64,000 bases of DNA, taken from positions 23,472,902 through 23,536,901 of the forward strand of contig OY756965.1 in assembly GCA_963580455.1 (NCBI GenBank), written 5' to 3'. This document shows, piece after piece, positions 10,505 to 23,494 of the stretch. Source of the DNA: Euonymus europaeus (Eukaryota > Streptophyta > Magnoliopsida > Celastrales > Celastraceae). The position numbers were made by a program, and so were the translations under genes. The notes beneath the pieces are model-generated. The model worked only from the letters and a program-made list of their open reading frames with translations, did not search any database and had not been told where the DNA came from. The number at the start of each line of letters is the position of its first letter. Position 1 is the first letter of the stretch.

Positions 10505-10725
10505 TGGTGTTTTCAAATTTTGTATTATACAGTGAAAGACTCCAAGGAAATGCAGCACACTACTAAAGGAAACGACTGATCCACAATCCCCAAATGAGTT
10601 GTTCAGCAAATTGTGTGAAATACTGCCAGTAGTTGCATGGACCATCTCTTCGGTCCCACGTATTTGATCAACGGTGTGGATTGTCTACATTGAAATCCTA
10701 CTCTGTTTATGCTGCTACAGAAATT

Positions 10726-10726
<1 letters not shown>

Positions 10727-10764
<38 letters not shown>
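10727..10764. repeat. (GA)n microsatellite
   Basis: Uninterrupted AG/GA dinucleotide run of 38 bp. Confidence 0.95.
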
Positions 10765-10766
<2 letters not shown>

Positions 10767-11976
10767 GTTGATAATTAATGATTTTTATGGTATCCCAGAC
10801 ATGGAGTGAAGAGTGTCATATGATTCTGTTGGAATTGTTGTCGTTTAGTGGACTGCGCGTAGATCTAAGGCTCTGAATGTTTCTGAATTAGATTAAACTA
10901 ATAAAGAAATTATAGATGCTCCATCTATGCTAATTGCTAAACCCAATACATTAAGAAGGCACGGATCATGGGTTCCATTATTGGTGGTGGTGATAGGATC
11001 CATTAGATCAGATCATAAATAGGATCCAATGGTTCTTACTTTTTCAGTTTAAAAAGTAAAGAGAAGAAATTCAAAATAAAGAACCATTTGATCATTTACA
11101 ACGTCCATAATCAACCCATCATGGAATTCGAATTGGTTAAAGTTTCTTTTAGGCTCGATGCATTGAGGGCTGCTTTTACTGTGATGGGAACCAATCATAG
11201 AGAATTTAATATACAGATACACGATGTACGATCATGATAATCATACGACACGAAAAAAAATTGGATATAAGCAGCAAAAACTCTCCAAGCCTGGCGGAGG
11301 TGAAAGAGCTCAGGCGACCCACATCGAATGTTTTGAGAAACAAGGCTTTGGATTTGTCATCATACACACAACCATTCCCACATGCGTATATACATACGTC
11401 GACACCAACGGCTGAAAGAGCGAGACTTTTAGTGCGAGGCCGTTTGACTCGACTATTAACTCTCCTTGAGATAATATACATCAACGCCTGCATGTCAGAA
11501 CAATTATATACATACAAACATACATATAAATATAAATAAATATATATATATATTACTATATATCTAAGATTTTCTTAATTAATATGTGCTCAAAAGACGT
11601 ATGTTAAAAAAAAAGTATTAGTCATTAAAAATGTTATTAGGGTCTGCTGTAATGTTTACAGTGGATCCCGCTGTAAATGCAAGTTCGAGTAGTAAAATAA
11701 TTTTTTTTATAGATTTTTTTTAATGTAATCTGCTCAGAATTACGAGTCCAACGATAAATTATTTGTGTCAAAGAAAAATAAAATTAAACATGAAAATGAC
11801 ACGGCAAGTTTGAGCTGGTAAATATAAACGCGCAACATTTCATTTTATATAATTAAAAATTGTGCATAAATTTATTTCATTGACTCTCATTGACAACACA
11901 ATTTCTTAATATGTACCGAGCTTAGGCACATGTTAAAAGGATCATATATTTATAATATATGAGTGTAGACTACTAA
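10765..11976. other. Intergenic, nothing recognised
   Basis: AT-rich DNA with scattered short open frames on both strands near 11200-11540. These show no domain, start context or splice structure worth calling a gene. Confidence 0.55.
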
Positions 11977-12003
11977 CTAGATTGATGCCCGGGCGTTGCC
12001 CCG
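11977..12003 (-). mobile_element. Helitron 3' terminus (second copy)
   Basis: On the minus strand the sequence runs CCCGGGGCAACGCCCGGG, then CATCAAT, then CTAG, followed by T. A GC-rich hairpin about 10 nt before CTRR with a T flank is the defining Helitron 3' end. It matches the 3' end of the larger Helitron at 45740, with the same stem and the same CTAG. The element would extend to higher coordinates. Its 5' TC end was not identified, so only the terminus is annotated. Confidence 0.6.
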
Positions 12004-15000
12004 GGTCTATAATTTTTTATGATTTTTTGTGTAAATATTAATAGGTGAAAACTCTTTTTAATTTTTTTTAAATATAATAGTAATGATTAAAAGAAAGGGA
12101 ATAAGTAAGGGGATTTTGAGAATTGAGAAAAAAATTGAATATGTTATAGAATGAATAGTGTATAGAGCGTAGTTGAATCACTCTGTTGATAATTCCACTG
12201 TTCTCTAAACCAAATAATACTTGATTGGATTATGTTGATTTATCATATTGAATGTCAAATCTAAAAGGTTTATAGTTGTTATAAGTTGAAGCTAAAAACA
12301 TATTTATAATTAGGAAAATATTATCGAATAAAAAAAGACTTAACAAATTATTAGTTCTAATTGAGGATTTTGTTTTACCTATAATAATCATATTGAAATC
12401 TTGAAAATACCATGTCTAAGGAGTGTTCTCACCAAATACTAAAAACAAATGTATTATCCCGAAAATGTTGGCGTAGAATTTTGGATGAGAAAGTGACCAT
12501 CATGATGGTGTTTTCCTTGCAGCAAATACATTTATAGTTACTAATTCATTAAAATACAGGGGAGTTGAAAACCAAAAAAAAATCACTACATTCATTTCAT
12601 TTATGAAGTAGTACATGCTTATGAAGGTTTAAAAGAAGGTAAAATTTGGAAACATGCACAGGTATGGTGTACCCTTGGTACTCTATATCCTTGGTATATG
12701 GACCTCCTAAATCCACCAAAGACCGGAATTAATGGAGGAGATGATTAACTTTGGAATTGAAGCATCCTGCTATATCTGAAGTTTGCTTCATAAACTCAGA
12801 AAAGAACATTTTATCATGCAAACACACATAACTCTCTTGATCAAAACCATGTTAATCTTTAAACAAATCATTGTGGAGAAGTAAAAACGTACAATGTTAA
12901 AAGGGATGACAGTTAAATACATTATTTATTGTACATTTTATCCGCATGATTTAAAGAAATTTATTGCACAATATTTTTATATAAAAAAAAAACAGTTTCA
13001 CAGCATCTTTTTGTTGCAAAACAATATCTTAATAGAAACTCCAAACCTAGAAAGATGAGCAGCTATAACAACATTTAATGGAATGGAATATGAATTATTA
13101 TGAGAAAGGTACAGAAACAGTAGATATATATCTGGGGGTAACAAAGACAAGAAAAATATTTTTGAGGTACATGGGGTTATAAAATTTAGACATTGATGAA
13201 TAACGGCTAGCGATGACAGATAAGCTCTTTCATGTAACGATTATCCAATTTGCTGCCATAAAAAGATATCACATTTTGAAAGATGCCACGATCATCAATA
13301 TGTTAATTGAAATATTCAGTGAACATTATTGAAACTTTTATCAGAGAACTAAAAAGAAACTATAATAAAAACATATTACACTGAAGAATAAAAAATTAAA
13401 AGTTGCAAGCAAAATTTGCTAAACACTATGCCAATAACCGATCTTACAAAGGGAAAACAAAAACCACGAACAACATTGGTGCTCACAAATTTTTTACAAC
13501 TTCGGTTATGTCGCCGAGATTCATTAGTTACAGTATTACATTACAGTAATGATTGATGTTAAACCACTAAATTTTGAATATCAGCTAATAGCAATGCAAT
13601 TTTGATCCAATTAATCAATAGTTCAATTGTTTAGCTTGACTCCCATGTAGCAAAAAGAGTGATCTACAATATTAAAAGCAACCATCTCCACAACATAAAA
13701 AAAAGATAAGTCACCTCAGAATCCAGCATTCCCTACTCCATATTGCTCATTAAAACAGTGATTTTATTTGCTTACATTCACAGTTGCGAAGAAAACTGTC
13801 GAAAAGATTTGATTATAAAATCACTGCGAAGTTGTAAACCCACCACAGCCATAGACACCAAACCTAACTCAGTTAGGATGGCAGATAAATAAAGGATAAA
13901 TCACTAAAATAATAAATAAAATATTTATCACAAAAATAAATAATTGAATGAGACACAAACCAAAGCAACCTGGCCCCATCTGTGAAGGGACCAAAAAAGT
14001 TTTAATTTTTTCCCTCAATAAGCAAATGCAAGCAGGAAATAAAAAATATACATGTAAACAATTTATGAAACCAAGAAATTACACCGCCATAACCCAGAGA
14101 TCTTGTATGCCACAAACAATACAAACACAAACCAAAGAAAACAGCTAAAAGTTGATTGTGGAGGCACCACATGCAACACTTCCAATCTCTTTGAACAAAA
14201 CCAAGATAGAGGAACAGATGTATCAGATTGGTAAGCAAAATAGACATGAAGAGGATGAGCTAAAAGGCCAAGCACCATGGCATAATTTAGACTTCTAAGT
14301 TCAAAGCACAAAGAAAGCATAAAAAAAAAATTGATATGCTTAGAGAAACATATCGAAATGAGAACGTAAAGCATCAAAGAGATTCAAACTCGAAAAATTG
14401 GAACCAGCCATAGTCGAAAGAAAAATATGTGATTGTGAAAATATGGATGATCATATGAAATTAATAGACACATACGTCATCTTCCAATCAATCCATCCAA
14501 AGAAAAAATCGTTAATAATGTGAATGAGCAAAAAACATCCTTAAGATGAACATATATGTGACATATATCATAAATTTGCTTCTTACATCAATTAAAATAA
14601 AAAATGAAAGCATGATATAAAAAAAAGTATAACCTTTATCTGAAAATGAGTCTTCTAAAAAAACCTAAAAAAATACATAAAACCATCACAATAAAAAGAA
14701 GTCCAAATGCATGACAAAATTTGAATGAAAAGGATAGAAGAAAAACACCTCATGCTTTCTTGATTGCGCTTCAGCTTTTGCATTTTGGAGTTTCATCCAA
14801 ACTTCAATTCTTTGCTTCTCTCTGGTATCTGTACCAAATCACAACTTATGCCTAAAAATGCATAAAACTAATAGAACCATGCAACATCAACGATTGACCA
14901 AAAACATCCAAATCAAAGGTCATACCAGCAAATATCAATTAAAAATATTTATACATGATAATTATACAATCGAATGCCTACAAAAAAGGTGTTGCTCTAC

Positions 15001-16404
15001 TTATCTATGATTCACTCAAATCCAAGGTGACTTAAGCTGCTTTCTTCATTTGAAGCCTTTGTTCAACCTCCATGATACAGGGTGCAAAAACTAAACAAAT
15101 AAAATAAAAGGAGAACCAAATGATGCAAAGGAGTTGATCTATGAGAGGGACTCTTGCATAAAGAGTTGGTCTCTCAAAATACCGTAAATGGAAAAATAAT
15201 GCGTGAATTGCTAATATAAATTTAATGTAAGATGAAGAAAAAAAAAATTGAAGCACAAAAACAATACCTTCAGTAGGGATACCCACCAAGATAATAGTGA
15301 CGGGCTTCTCCACCAAGCTCCCAATCTCCAAAACCAGACCAATGAAGGAATGCATTTTGTTTGTATCATACCTTCATCAAATTGTCAAGTACCACGACTA
15401 TGAAATTCATTGATGCCCGGCAAGAGATCATATGATTGATCTATAAAAACCATTAAACATGAACCTCCTACACGCAATGTACAGGCAAAAACTACAATAA
15501 ATGGATAACAAAATACCTCAATCACCCGTAGAAACGTCAAAAGCAAGGACGAAGGCAAGCGAAGGTCCGAAAGCCAAATCAAATTGCTTGAAAAATCAGA
15601 GAGGTCACTGATCTGGAGGTGACCTCGAGACATAGCAACGAACAAAATAATCGAACCGCCTAGAGCTTGATTTGATGGGAGAAAGGTTGATCGACGTGGG
15701 TGGGAGTGGAGCCACAGGTAAGGGATCCATTTTGGCCCCAATATCATGTTAAAGAATGTGCGAAGGATGACGAAATACAGAGCCAGCCCTGGGGGTATGG
15801 AAATAAGGTCGTACTCGCCACAATATCGCTTCAAAAAGTTTATGGTTAGCCGTTAGCGAAAGGCCCAAGCCTGTCAAAAGTTTGAGGCCATTAGAAATTT
15901 AGAATTGGGTTTTTTTTTGGTAGGAAGAATGGCCCAAGCCTGTTTACAATATACACTACATTGAAACAAGACCATGGGGTCATAACTTCGTATTGCCTAG
16001 CGAAGGAAATAAATGGGCTTTGGCCCATGAACTTCGACAACCCATTAAGAGAAAACAGGCCTATATGGCGGCCATTTTGGGCCTTTCCAGGAGGGAAAAA
16101 TTGGGCTGAAGCACATGATCTTAGCAATTCATGTGGTTGATCATTGTGTCCAATAAATAAAGCCTAGTAAGAAGCAAGTCCTTTGCCATACATTACCAAA
16201 TACACAGAACGGAAGCCCAGGCAGTAAGATATTGCCAATACAGGTATTTTGCAGTGGCAGAGCCACCCCCTCGATGAAAAAACCGAAAATGATAGTGAAA
16301 AGTTAGTCATTAATTTAGAGAAGGCAAATACTATTGGCCCTTACCAAAAAAAAAAAAACTATTTATGTACCGATATCTAAATTATTTCGATATTTTTACA
16401 CCTA
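12004..16404. other. Repeat-derived region, probably partly Helitron
   Basis: About 4.4 kb of A-rich sequence on the plus strand downstream of the Helitron terminus. It includes the remorin exon fragment near 14750 and longer minus-strand open frames at 15032-15355 and 15385-15834 that match no family I recognise. Where the Helitron stops is not clear. No intact gene was seen. Confidence 0.45.
14745..14831 (-). pseudogene. Remorin C-terminal exon fragment
   Basis: On the minus strand a 28-codon open stretch follows a possible acceptor (TTTGGTACAG) and ends at a possible donor (GAG|GTGTTT). It encodes DTREKQRIEVWMKLQNAK then AEAQSRKHEV. This closely resembles the coiled-coil Remorin_C region ('W..L..AKAEAQSRKLEV') of plant plasma-membrane remorins. 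No other remorin exon was recognised on either side. It is best read as a captured or relict exon, possibly carried by the Helitron that ends at 11977. Confidence 0.62.
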
Positions 16405-16472
16405 AGTGCTTAGCTCGGTTGGTTAGTTGACGTATTTGAGTATTTCTGTTTGATGTAGGTTCCCATTCCACA
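16405..16472 (+). repeat. tRNA-derived SINE head (putative)
   Basis: TTAGCTCGGTTGGTTAG resembles a pol III A box and GGTTCCCATTCC about 40 nt later resembles a B box. The copy does not fold as a functional tRNA. A TG-rich tail follows to about 16550. Confidence 0.4.
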
Positions 16473-17325
16473 AACAAGATATTTATTCATATATATGTGA
16501 ATGTGTTGCGTGTGTGATGTATATGTGTGTGTGTATATATGTGTGTGTAGGGAATGAGAGGTCACATGATGAGGTGATGATAAATAATAGTGGGATAGAG
16601 AAATGACATGGTGAGCATTAATTATAAGTCTGTATTTGCATATATGAGATCGAGAGAAGCAGTCCACACATGTCCAACTCTCCGACGTGTTGTCAATTTC
16701 TTAACATGGCAGAACCAGAGCCTGTGCCCCTTATTAGCTCGTTATGACTCTCTCTCTCTATCTCTCTCTCTCTCTCATTCTTCATTCCAATTGTTACATA
16801 TATATCTTGTCTCATCCTTCAACTCTTACAATAAAAATAGATTCACATTAATTGTTATTTTTAAAAAAGACAAAATTATATAGCACACTAGCTAGAGATC
16901 TTGCTATATATACACACGGAGAGAGAGAGACACATATGATGCCAAAGCTAGCTGTTTTTTATTAATTAAATTGTATTATATTATAGCCCAATGTCCATAA
17001 TTAATTTCTCAATGGTTTTACTTGAAATGTAATATTTGGGCAATTAAAAATAAAAATAGAAGATATATATGGTCAGAGGGCAAAGGACACGTGTTGGATA
17101 TATATGTTAGTTAAACATACATGTATTTTATAAATAATAAATAAATTAATAGTTACTTACATTTACATGCATAAGGTTAATTTTTTTAAAAAAAAATTAA
17201 TTAAATGTAAGAAAGATTCTGGTGTTTGATTTCGTTACAGAGAAAGGGTACGTATATCTTCCCAATTTTCGAGGAATGACTAAAAATGAAAACATGCAAT
17301 GCACGAAAGGAGACACAAAATTAAC

Positions 17326-17393
<68 letters not shown>

Positions 17394-18537
17394 GCTGGAG
17401 CAGGCGATAGATACACGTACAGAGAAAAGGAGAGGACGAGAAACAGTGTATTGCCGTGGAACCCTAACAATCGTAAGCATTTACACACATCTCTCTGTAT
17501 AAAGTGTGTATATGGAGGAAATCCAAGGTACTTTGGTAATTGAACCTATCATACATTAATTATGTTTGTTGTTAATTTTTTTATTAAGTAGCTATATCTA
17601 ATACGTATCACTACTATATATATATATATATCACTACTATATATACATACTAGTTTTTGGTCCCTGCAGCAACGTAACGTTTCTGTTAATAAAGGACTAG
17701 GGTTTTACACATTGAACAACTCAATTCGTCGTCTCTCCTAGAAGAAGAAAAAATCCATCTTTTTTTTGTTTTTATTAGAATAAACATAATAATTTATATA
17801 TATATATATATATATATAAATTAAAACAACCAAGTGTAATTCCTTTTAACATGTAATTAAATGGAATCTAAATGTATGTTAACTTAAAGTATTGCGTGTT
17901 TTGGGCCATGACCCGTGAGTTCTAAGAACTTAAAACTAGGAAAATTATTTAACTTGACAAGATTTGTATTCTGGACATTTTAAAAGGATTTCACGTTCAG
18001 GTTACTTCTATTTCAAACAACCCAAAAACAAAAACTTCATCGATTTCTACGATCAATTAAATGCATAGAATATAAGACACAAACATACCAACATGTAACA
18101 TTCTAAATATGTAAAACAGAATAAAATAAATCTCCAACCCAAATTTGGAGTAAGTTCAACATCTAGCTCTCATTTCACCATCAAAGTCTCTCTTCATTGG
18201 AAGAACCAAAACTCTCTTAAATCCATTGCACATACACACACACATATCAAGATCAATATACTCAAACAAGGTCTGTCCTCCATATACATGTCCATGTCAA
18301 ACAACATCAACCTCCACTGTATAATTAATATATGTAGTTTCTTCATTGAATATTCAGCCAACATGGTCCAAATGCAATTTAAGGCAAACCCCATCTTTCA
18401 TACACCCACACACATCCCCATCCATGAAATTTTAACATCACCAGTCCCAATTTCCAACAAAATTACAAAATCTTAACACATTCCCATCATCCCTACATAC
18501 ATATGTAGCAGCAAAAGTGAGGCTACCAATGTTTTCT
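16473..18537. other. Downstream flank of WOX1, simple-repeat rich
   Basis: Contains CT-rich patches at 16748-16777, the long (CT)n at 17329-17382, (TA)n at 17796-17818 and AT-rich filler. Just after the CT tract TATATATAG (17388-17396) could be a plus-strand TATA box, but no convincing coding exon follows: only a 15-codon frame starts at 17512. Confidence 0.5.
17329..17382. repeat. (CT)n microsatellite
   Basis: Uninterrupted CT run of 54 bp immediately upstream of a TATA-like motif. Confidence 0.95.
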
Positions 18538-20505
18538 CTAGTTTTTCAGTGGGAGAAACTCAAAAAACTGGTAAGATGTCAAGTTTGCATTCATATCTAG
18601 CTCCTGCTCATGAGTTGGCTCCTTCTCTTGAGTCATGTTGTCACTGCTATGAAGTGGAAACAATTCAAGGGTTTGAGACTCCCCAAGCCCTTCTTCTTGT
18701 TCTTCGTCTTCTTCATTGCAGGCTCTTCTGCTGTTCATGTCATGTTCGGCATTAAAGATGTTCAATTGATCATGAGACTTAGACAAGTACTTTTGGTCCA
18801 TTCTGCTTAGTATTGCTGGAGCTAGTACTGTTGACACTGTAGTGTTAGTATTAGGAAGAGTGGTAGTAGGGGGGGCAGTGCTAGTAGTGTTTATAAGGTG
18901 ATGAGTAGCACTACAAGACAACTGCATCATCTGCCACGTGGCATTCCTCTCCATATTAATTAAGTTCTTTCTCTGCTGCTCTAATTGATCCTCACCATCA
19001 AATTGGATCCAAACCCCATGGAGATCTACAGGTCTACATGATTCTGCCATTGATGTTGCTTTTGCTGCCCTTTGTATTGGAATGGACTGCTGAGATATGA
19101 ACAAGACCATGGAAACACATGAAACCAAAATAGTGCAAGTAATTGAATCAATATTGTACTATCACAGACGAGGGTGTTCATTTGAAAAGGTCAAATGGAT
19201 GCCCAAATCAATACTAACATGCTATACCGTGAAAACATACATAACCCTACATAGATATATTAGCTAGGATATATATATATATATGTATGTCTGTATATGT
19301 ATATGTATATAATAAGCTAGCACAAGACCCTAAGAACCACCATCAAGTTTCATAACAGCAGCCCCGACAGAAAGGAAAGAATGCAGCTTTAGACCCTTGA
19401 TTTTCATTTCCCAACAAACACAGCTTTTGTTGATATCTTCCCAACATAACTTCTTTACGATCTTCTTTTTCTCCTAATGAACTCTTTTTTTTGTAATGAT
19501 AGGCATATTATATGGCTTAATTTCATTGTTATGGTCCTTTTAAGTTGAAAAGAGACATGAATGTTGTGGAATGTTGATGAAAAAAGAGGGAAGAAAGCAA
19601 CAAGAAATGAGGGATAAAAATGGACCTCTGGTAGTGTACTGCAGTCTGTAGAGGGTGTCCAGTTCTTGGACTGTTCAACTTCATGATTTTTTCCGTTTGC
19701 CCCTGCAGACAAAAAGAAAAACAAGAAAGAGATCAACTTTTTCATCTCAAAAGCACAACACACAAACAAAATCCAATAGAAAAGCAAACCCATCTCAAAC
19801 AAAAAATAATTAGAATTAAATTTAACAAAATGCATTTCATCAAACACCTTCTAGACTATACATGCATGTGGTGATGACTATTTACCATAATTTGTGGTTT
19901 CTAAGGCTTCAATGTCACGGTTTGGTTGTTCTCTGGTACCAGATTCTGTTTGACGGCGTCGTTTCTGTCGCTCTCTGGCTTTATGATTCTGAAACCAATA
20001 GAAAACATTCTTCCCTTCAATTTTCCCATACCTCCTAAGTTGAGCAGTGATGTGTTGGATTTGTTCTGCAGATGGTGTTCTAGTCCCTCGTCGATACAAA
20101 TCCTCCAGAGTTCTCAACTGCTCTGGTGTTGGATTCCATCTTGTGCTAACAACAACCTGTTGTGTATTAAACTGATCTAGTCCCTTGCTTTGATCACCCA
20201 TTGTTGCTACCCCCAAGAACAACACAACACAACAAAACCCATGAATGTTGTAAATCACAACGTTACACAAATTTAGTTAATCGCACCAAATAAATTAAAG
20301 AAGGAATGAAACATATGCATATACCCAGATGGTGATTGTGTGCAAAATTGAAATCTGTGCCACCGTTGATACGGGCAGAGGAGTTCTTGTTTGTAGAGGG
20401 CATGACTGGCCTTGGAATGAGTGGCCTAAGTTTTCTCCCATGAAAATCTTGTGTATTGAACTCATGGCACTCATGGCCACTGTCATTGTAACCCATCATC
20501 CACAT
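18538..20505 (-). CDS. WOX1: WUSCHEL-related homeobox 1 (STF/LAM1/MAEWEST class)
   Basis: Four exons on the minus strand: 20505-20325, 20206-19886, 19702-19626 and 19089-18538. The phases agree and give 376 residues. The N-terminus [10 protein letters not shown] and [11 protein letters not shown] are WOX1 signatures. The WUS-type homeodomain is about residues 82-146, from [10 protein letters not shown] through [33 protein letters not shown] and TWQMMQL are further WOX1 blocks. The repressive WUS box (TLELFPL) and the C-terminal STF-type box (FEFLPLKN) are both present. WOX1 proteins recruit TOPLESS-type co-repressors and promote lateral blade outgrowth. The last acceptor could lie 3 nt later, changing one Gln; the exon-3 donor (AG|GTCCAT) is weak. 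Neighbouring PEAMT and PPR genes match Arabidopsis order. Confidence 0.95.
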
Positions 20506-20614
20506 TTCTTGAAGCACTAATATTGTGTAAAAGTGTGTGTGAAATAAGAGAAAATGGAGAGGTGAAATTGAAGAAAAACAGCCTTTTGTAAACAAGGGGA
20601 GTTGAGCTATATTG

Positions 20615-20624
20615 TTTATATATA
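20615..20624 (-). promoter_or_regulatory. TATA box of WOX1
   Basis: The minus strand reads TATATATAAA about 110-120 bp upstream of the WOX1 ATG, a good plant TATA position given a 5'UTR of about 80 nt. Confidence 0.55.
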
Positions 20625-20678
20625 GTACGTTTTGATTCTGAAAGAACTTCAAAATTTGTGTGGGTATTTGTTTAGGCT

Positions 20679-20681
<3 letters not shown>

Positions 20682-20727
<46 letters not shown>
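20682..20727. repeat. (GA)n tract in the WOX1 promoter
   Basis: A 46-bp uninterrupted GA run, 60-100 bp upstream of the WOX1 TATA box. On the gene's strand it reads as (TC)n. BASIC PENTACYSTEINE factors are known to bind GA repeats at plant homeobox and meristem genes, so a regulatory role is possible. Confidence 0.9.
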
Positions 20728-20730
<3 letters not shown>

Positions 20731-21303
20731 GAGGTTGACTAGGGCGTATTGAGAGAAGAGAGCAGACAAAAGCAGAAAAGTAAAGGAAGGAGTGAGAGAG
20801 TGTATATGTGTTGTGGTAAGCGTGGAATTCTGGAGGAATCATTGGGGGGAGAGAATGAAAAACGACTTGACGATGACGAGTGTTATCATAAGCCTCATCA
20901 AGCAATTCTCTCATTTATTGTCTCCTCCCCCAATTGACTTGTGCTTTTCACACTTATTCTATATCCGAACTGCCCCTCTCTTCTCTTGCCTTTTTCTTTG
21001 TCCCCTGCAACATCTCACTCTCTCTCTCTACGAATTTTTCTTCTCTCTCTCTCTCTCCCTCAGAATTCACAGCCACATCTATGATCTAGTACTCCATTTT
21101 GGCCTCATATACTGTATGCATACAGCTTTGAATGACTGCATACATTGGCTGTCAAACTTAATGGTTCTCTGTTGATAGTAATGTTAAAATTTCTACGTGC
21201 TTAATTCCTCAATATTTTACTGTTTTTTTAGTTTGGCATCTTCCTTAATTTGCCTTTTTCTCTTTGAATTTAAATATCCTTTGCTGGGTTTGTCCATATT
21301 GGG

Positions 21304-21365
21304 ATAGCATGGTTGGTCGGTGACCCTGTCTAGGACTTCTGAGGTTATGAGTTTAAATTGCATGG
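21304..21365 (+). repeat. tRNA-derived SINE head (putative)
   Basis: TAGCATGGTTGGTCGG resembles an A box and GAGTTTAAATTGC, 40 nt on, a degenerate B box. It lacks tRNA folding and 3' features, so this is a weak SINE call. Confidence 0.35.
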
Positions 21366-22245
21366 GAAATTATAAAGCTTGATTGGTCAAATTGACAGAG
21401 TACTATTTACGACCACACGGTATTAATCCAATGTTTATTAGGATTCTTGATATGATTTTGTAAGCATTAGGGTTAGGAGTCATTAATAACCAACTTTTGT
21501 GAGGGTACTACATGTCTGCATGCCCAACTTTTTAAAAGGCCTGGCTAGTGGTAGTGATAGTAGAAAGTTGGGAGTGTCAGTATAGTATACAGCATTCATC
21601 AATCAATGTATTTTATTATCGTAGATTAAAAATATAGGAAAAAAAATATTTATTACAAAATTTATAAAATATATTTAATGGTGCATATTTTCACTACTTA
21701 AAAACCAGAGTGCACTGGTTGGTTCAAAGGCTATGTTTTTATTTCTTATTTTGGGTAAGTACCTTAGTACTCTTTCATGGTCTGTTCGTGAACTTTGACA
21801 ATCTGCATGTGCATGTGTGTTGTGCGTGTTTAAGTGCATAATCCATTAATTATTCCAAGTGGTGTTAGTAAACCAAGAATATTGTTATGTTGATTGAGTG
21901 TGGGACCTATGAGTGGTGTCTACAAACATCATTTCAAAAAAGACCTTTTTTTATGAAAGTGAACATCTTTTTATGATAACTGTTCTGCTCCAAGTTCCCA
22001 TGTCAATTTATAGATAATTAGTTAATTAGTTCGTAATAAAATAGTTAAAATAATTTGAAGTAAGCTTTGGTGATTTTTTAAATTGAAATTAAGCGCGGAG
22101 AAAAATATTAAAATAGGAATAAGTCATTTTCACTACCATAAAAAAAAAGGTGAGAAGAAAAATGGGTTAATTAATATGTCATAAAATATAATTTCATTTC
22201 CTCCTCTTTATTATTTTATTTCACTAGTCTCCTGCGCTTCAGTGG

Positions 22246-22543
22246 CTCCATCCCATAAAAATAGTCTTATTTATTTTACATAGATTAATAAAATATAATT
22301 AATGTTATGAAAAAATTAAATTTTACTTGTATATTTCATAATATGCCCTTAATTAATGAATATATATTTTTTGTAACCCAAATAGTAATAGAAAGATGGA
22401 AATATTTGTAACATAACGAACCACATTAAATAAGGATATTTTATGAATTTAATTAATTAATAAGATTATAGAAAGTAAAACTATACTATAATTTAAGATA
22501 TATAAATATAGAAAGTAGAATTATCTTTACAGGACGGAGGGAG
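22246..22543. mobile_element. Stowaway-like MITE
   Basis: The left end CTCCATCCCATAAAAATAGT and the complement of the right end, CTCCCTCCGTCCTGTAAAGA, are the usual 'CTCCCTCCGTCC' type of Stowaway/Tc1-mariner MITEs. Length about 298 bp, AT-rich interior. The TA target duplication is not preserved. Confidence 0.55.
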
Positions 22544-23494
22544 CAATAATTAACTTATCATGTTACCATGTGAAAATTTAAATTTAGACCTATATTTATG
22601 TTCGCAAATAAAACTTATATGATATCATTCTCGTTTACCAAAAAATTAAGGAATTCTTTTCGAAAAATCGGCCGTTTTTCTTCCATTTAAAAAGAAACTA
22701 CCAGTAATTATTTTCAAACCTGACAAAAAAAATCAAATAATATTTTCTAAGAAATACACAAATCATAACAGGCGGCTTTGATGAATGAAACACCCACAAA
22801 AGAGGCCCTTATCATGGACCTGGAGCCCGGAACCATGAACAGTATCCGGACTGGCCCATATGGACAGATTTTCGACAACTTTGTGTTTGGCCAATCTGGG
22901 GTTGGAATTTGGAAACAATTAAAGGCCATTATACTGAGGGTGCTGTGCTCATAGACTCTGTCCTTGATGTTGTGAGAAAAGAATTTGAAAATTGTGACTG
23001 CTTGGCTGCTTGCAAGGTCTATAATAAATACATGAGTCTGTGCATAAGTTATTTTTGCCAATTCACGGCCAGCCCGTCCTAAAGCAGCTCAAATTAGGAT
23101 TTTGGATTACAAGCCGTCGTAATGGCAACCCATTTTAAAAAATATATATTAGCCAACTCATTAGCGAGTCCAAAATCTATAATACCCTAGAGGGTAGTCT
23201 AACCCAATTTTTTTTCCAATTGGCCACCACTTTTAACATTAACATTATGCTTTGGACACCAAAATGGCTAGGGCCTGGCCCTTGTGTGCTTGTATATATG
23301 GATAATACTTGCATGACATCTTAGTCAAATAGGAGTAAAGCCAGCGCCTAAGTCCCGGATTGTTCGTCACTTACGACTAGCAAACATTTATAGATTCAAC
23401 AGAGAGATTATTCATCGGGAAGTTCAACTGCCAGAAAGTCAGGCCAACAGATTATTTGAAATACTTGAAAAACAACTCAAGGTACATATTATTA

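Larger units (their letters stand above)
20728..23494. other. WOX1 upstream region to PEAMT 3' flank
   Basis: CT-rich patches occur at 21018-21060, then AT-rich sequence with a SINE-like head and a Stowaway-like MITE annotated separately. An open frame at 22747-23061 has no recognisable domain. No other gene seen. Confidence 0.5.

Noticed and set aside
15032..15834. Minus-strand frames of 107 and 149 codons
   Set aside because: Hydrophobic but without recognisable domains; in a repeat-derived region with no matching exons. Kept only as part of the region note.
16405..16472. Functional tRNA gene
   Set aside because: A- and B-box-like words are present but the arms do not pair into a cloverleaf; a SINE is more likely.
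17222..17480. Leu/Ser- and Glu/Arg-repeat open frames across the CT tract
   Set aside because: These are dinucleotide-repeat artefacts with no coding features.
22747..23061. 104-codon frame near the PEAMT 3' end
   Set aside because: No family resemblance, no splice context, and it sits in intergenic DNA just beyond the MITE.
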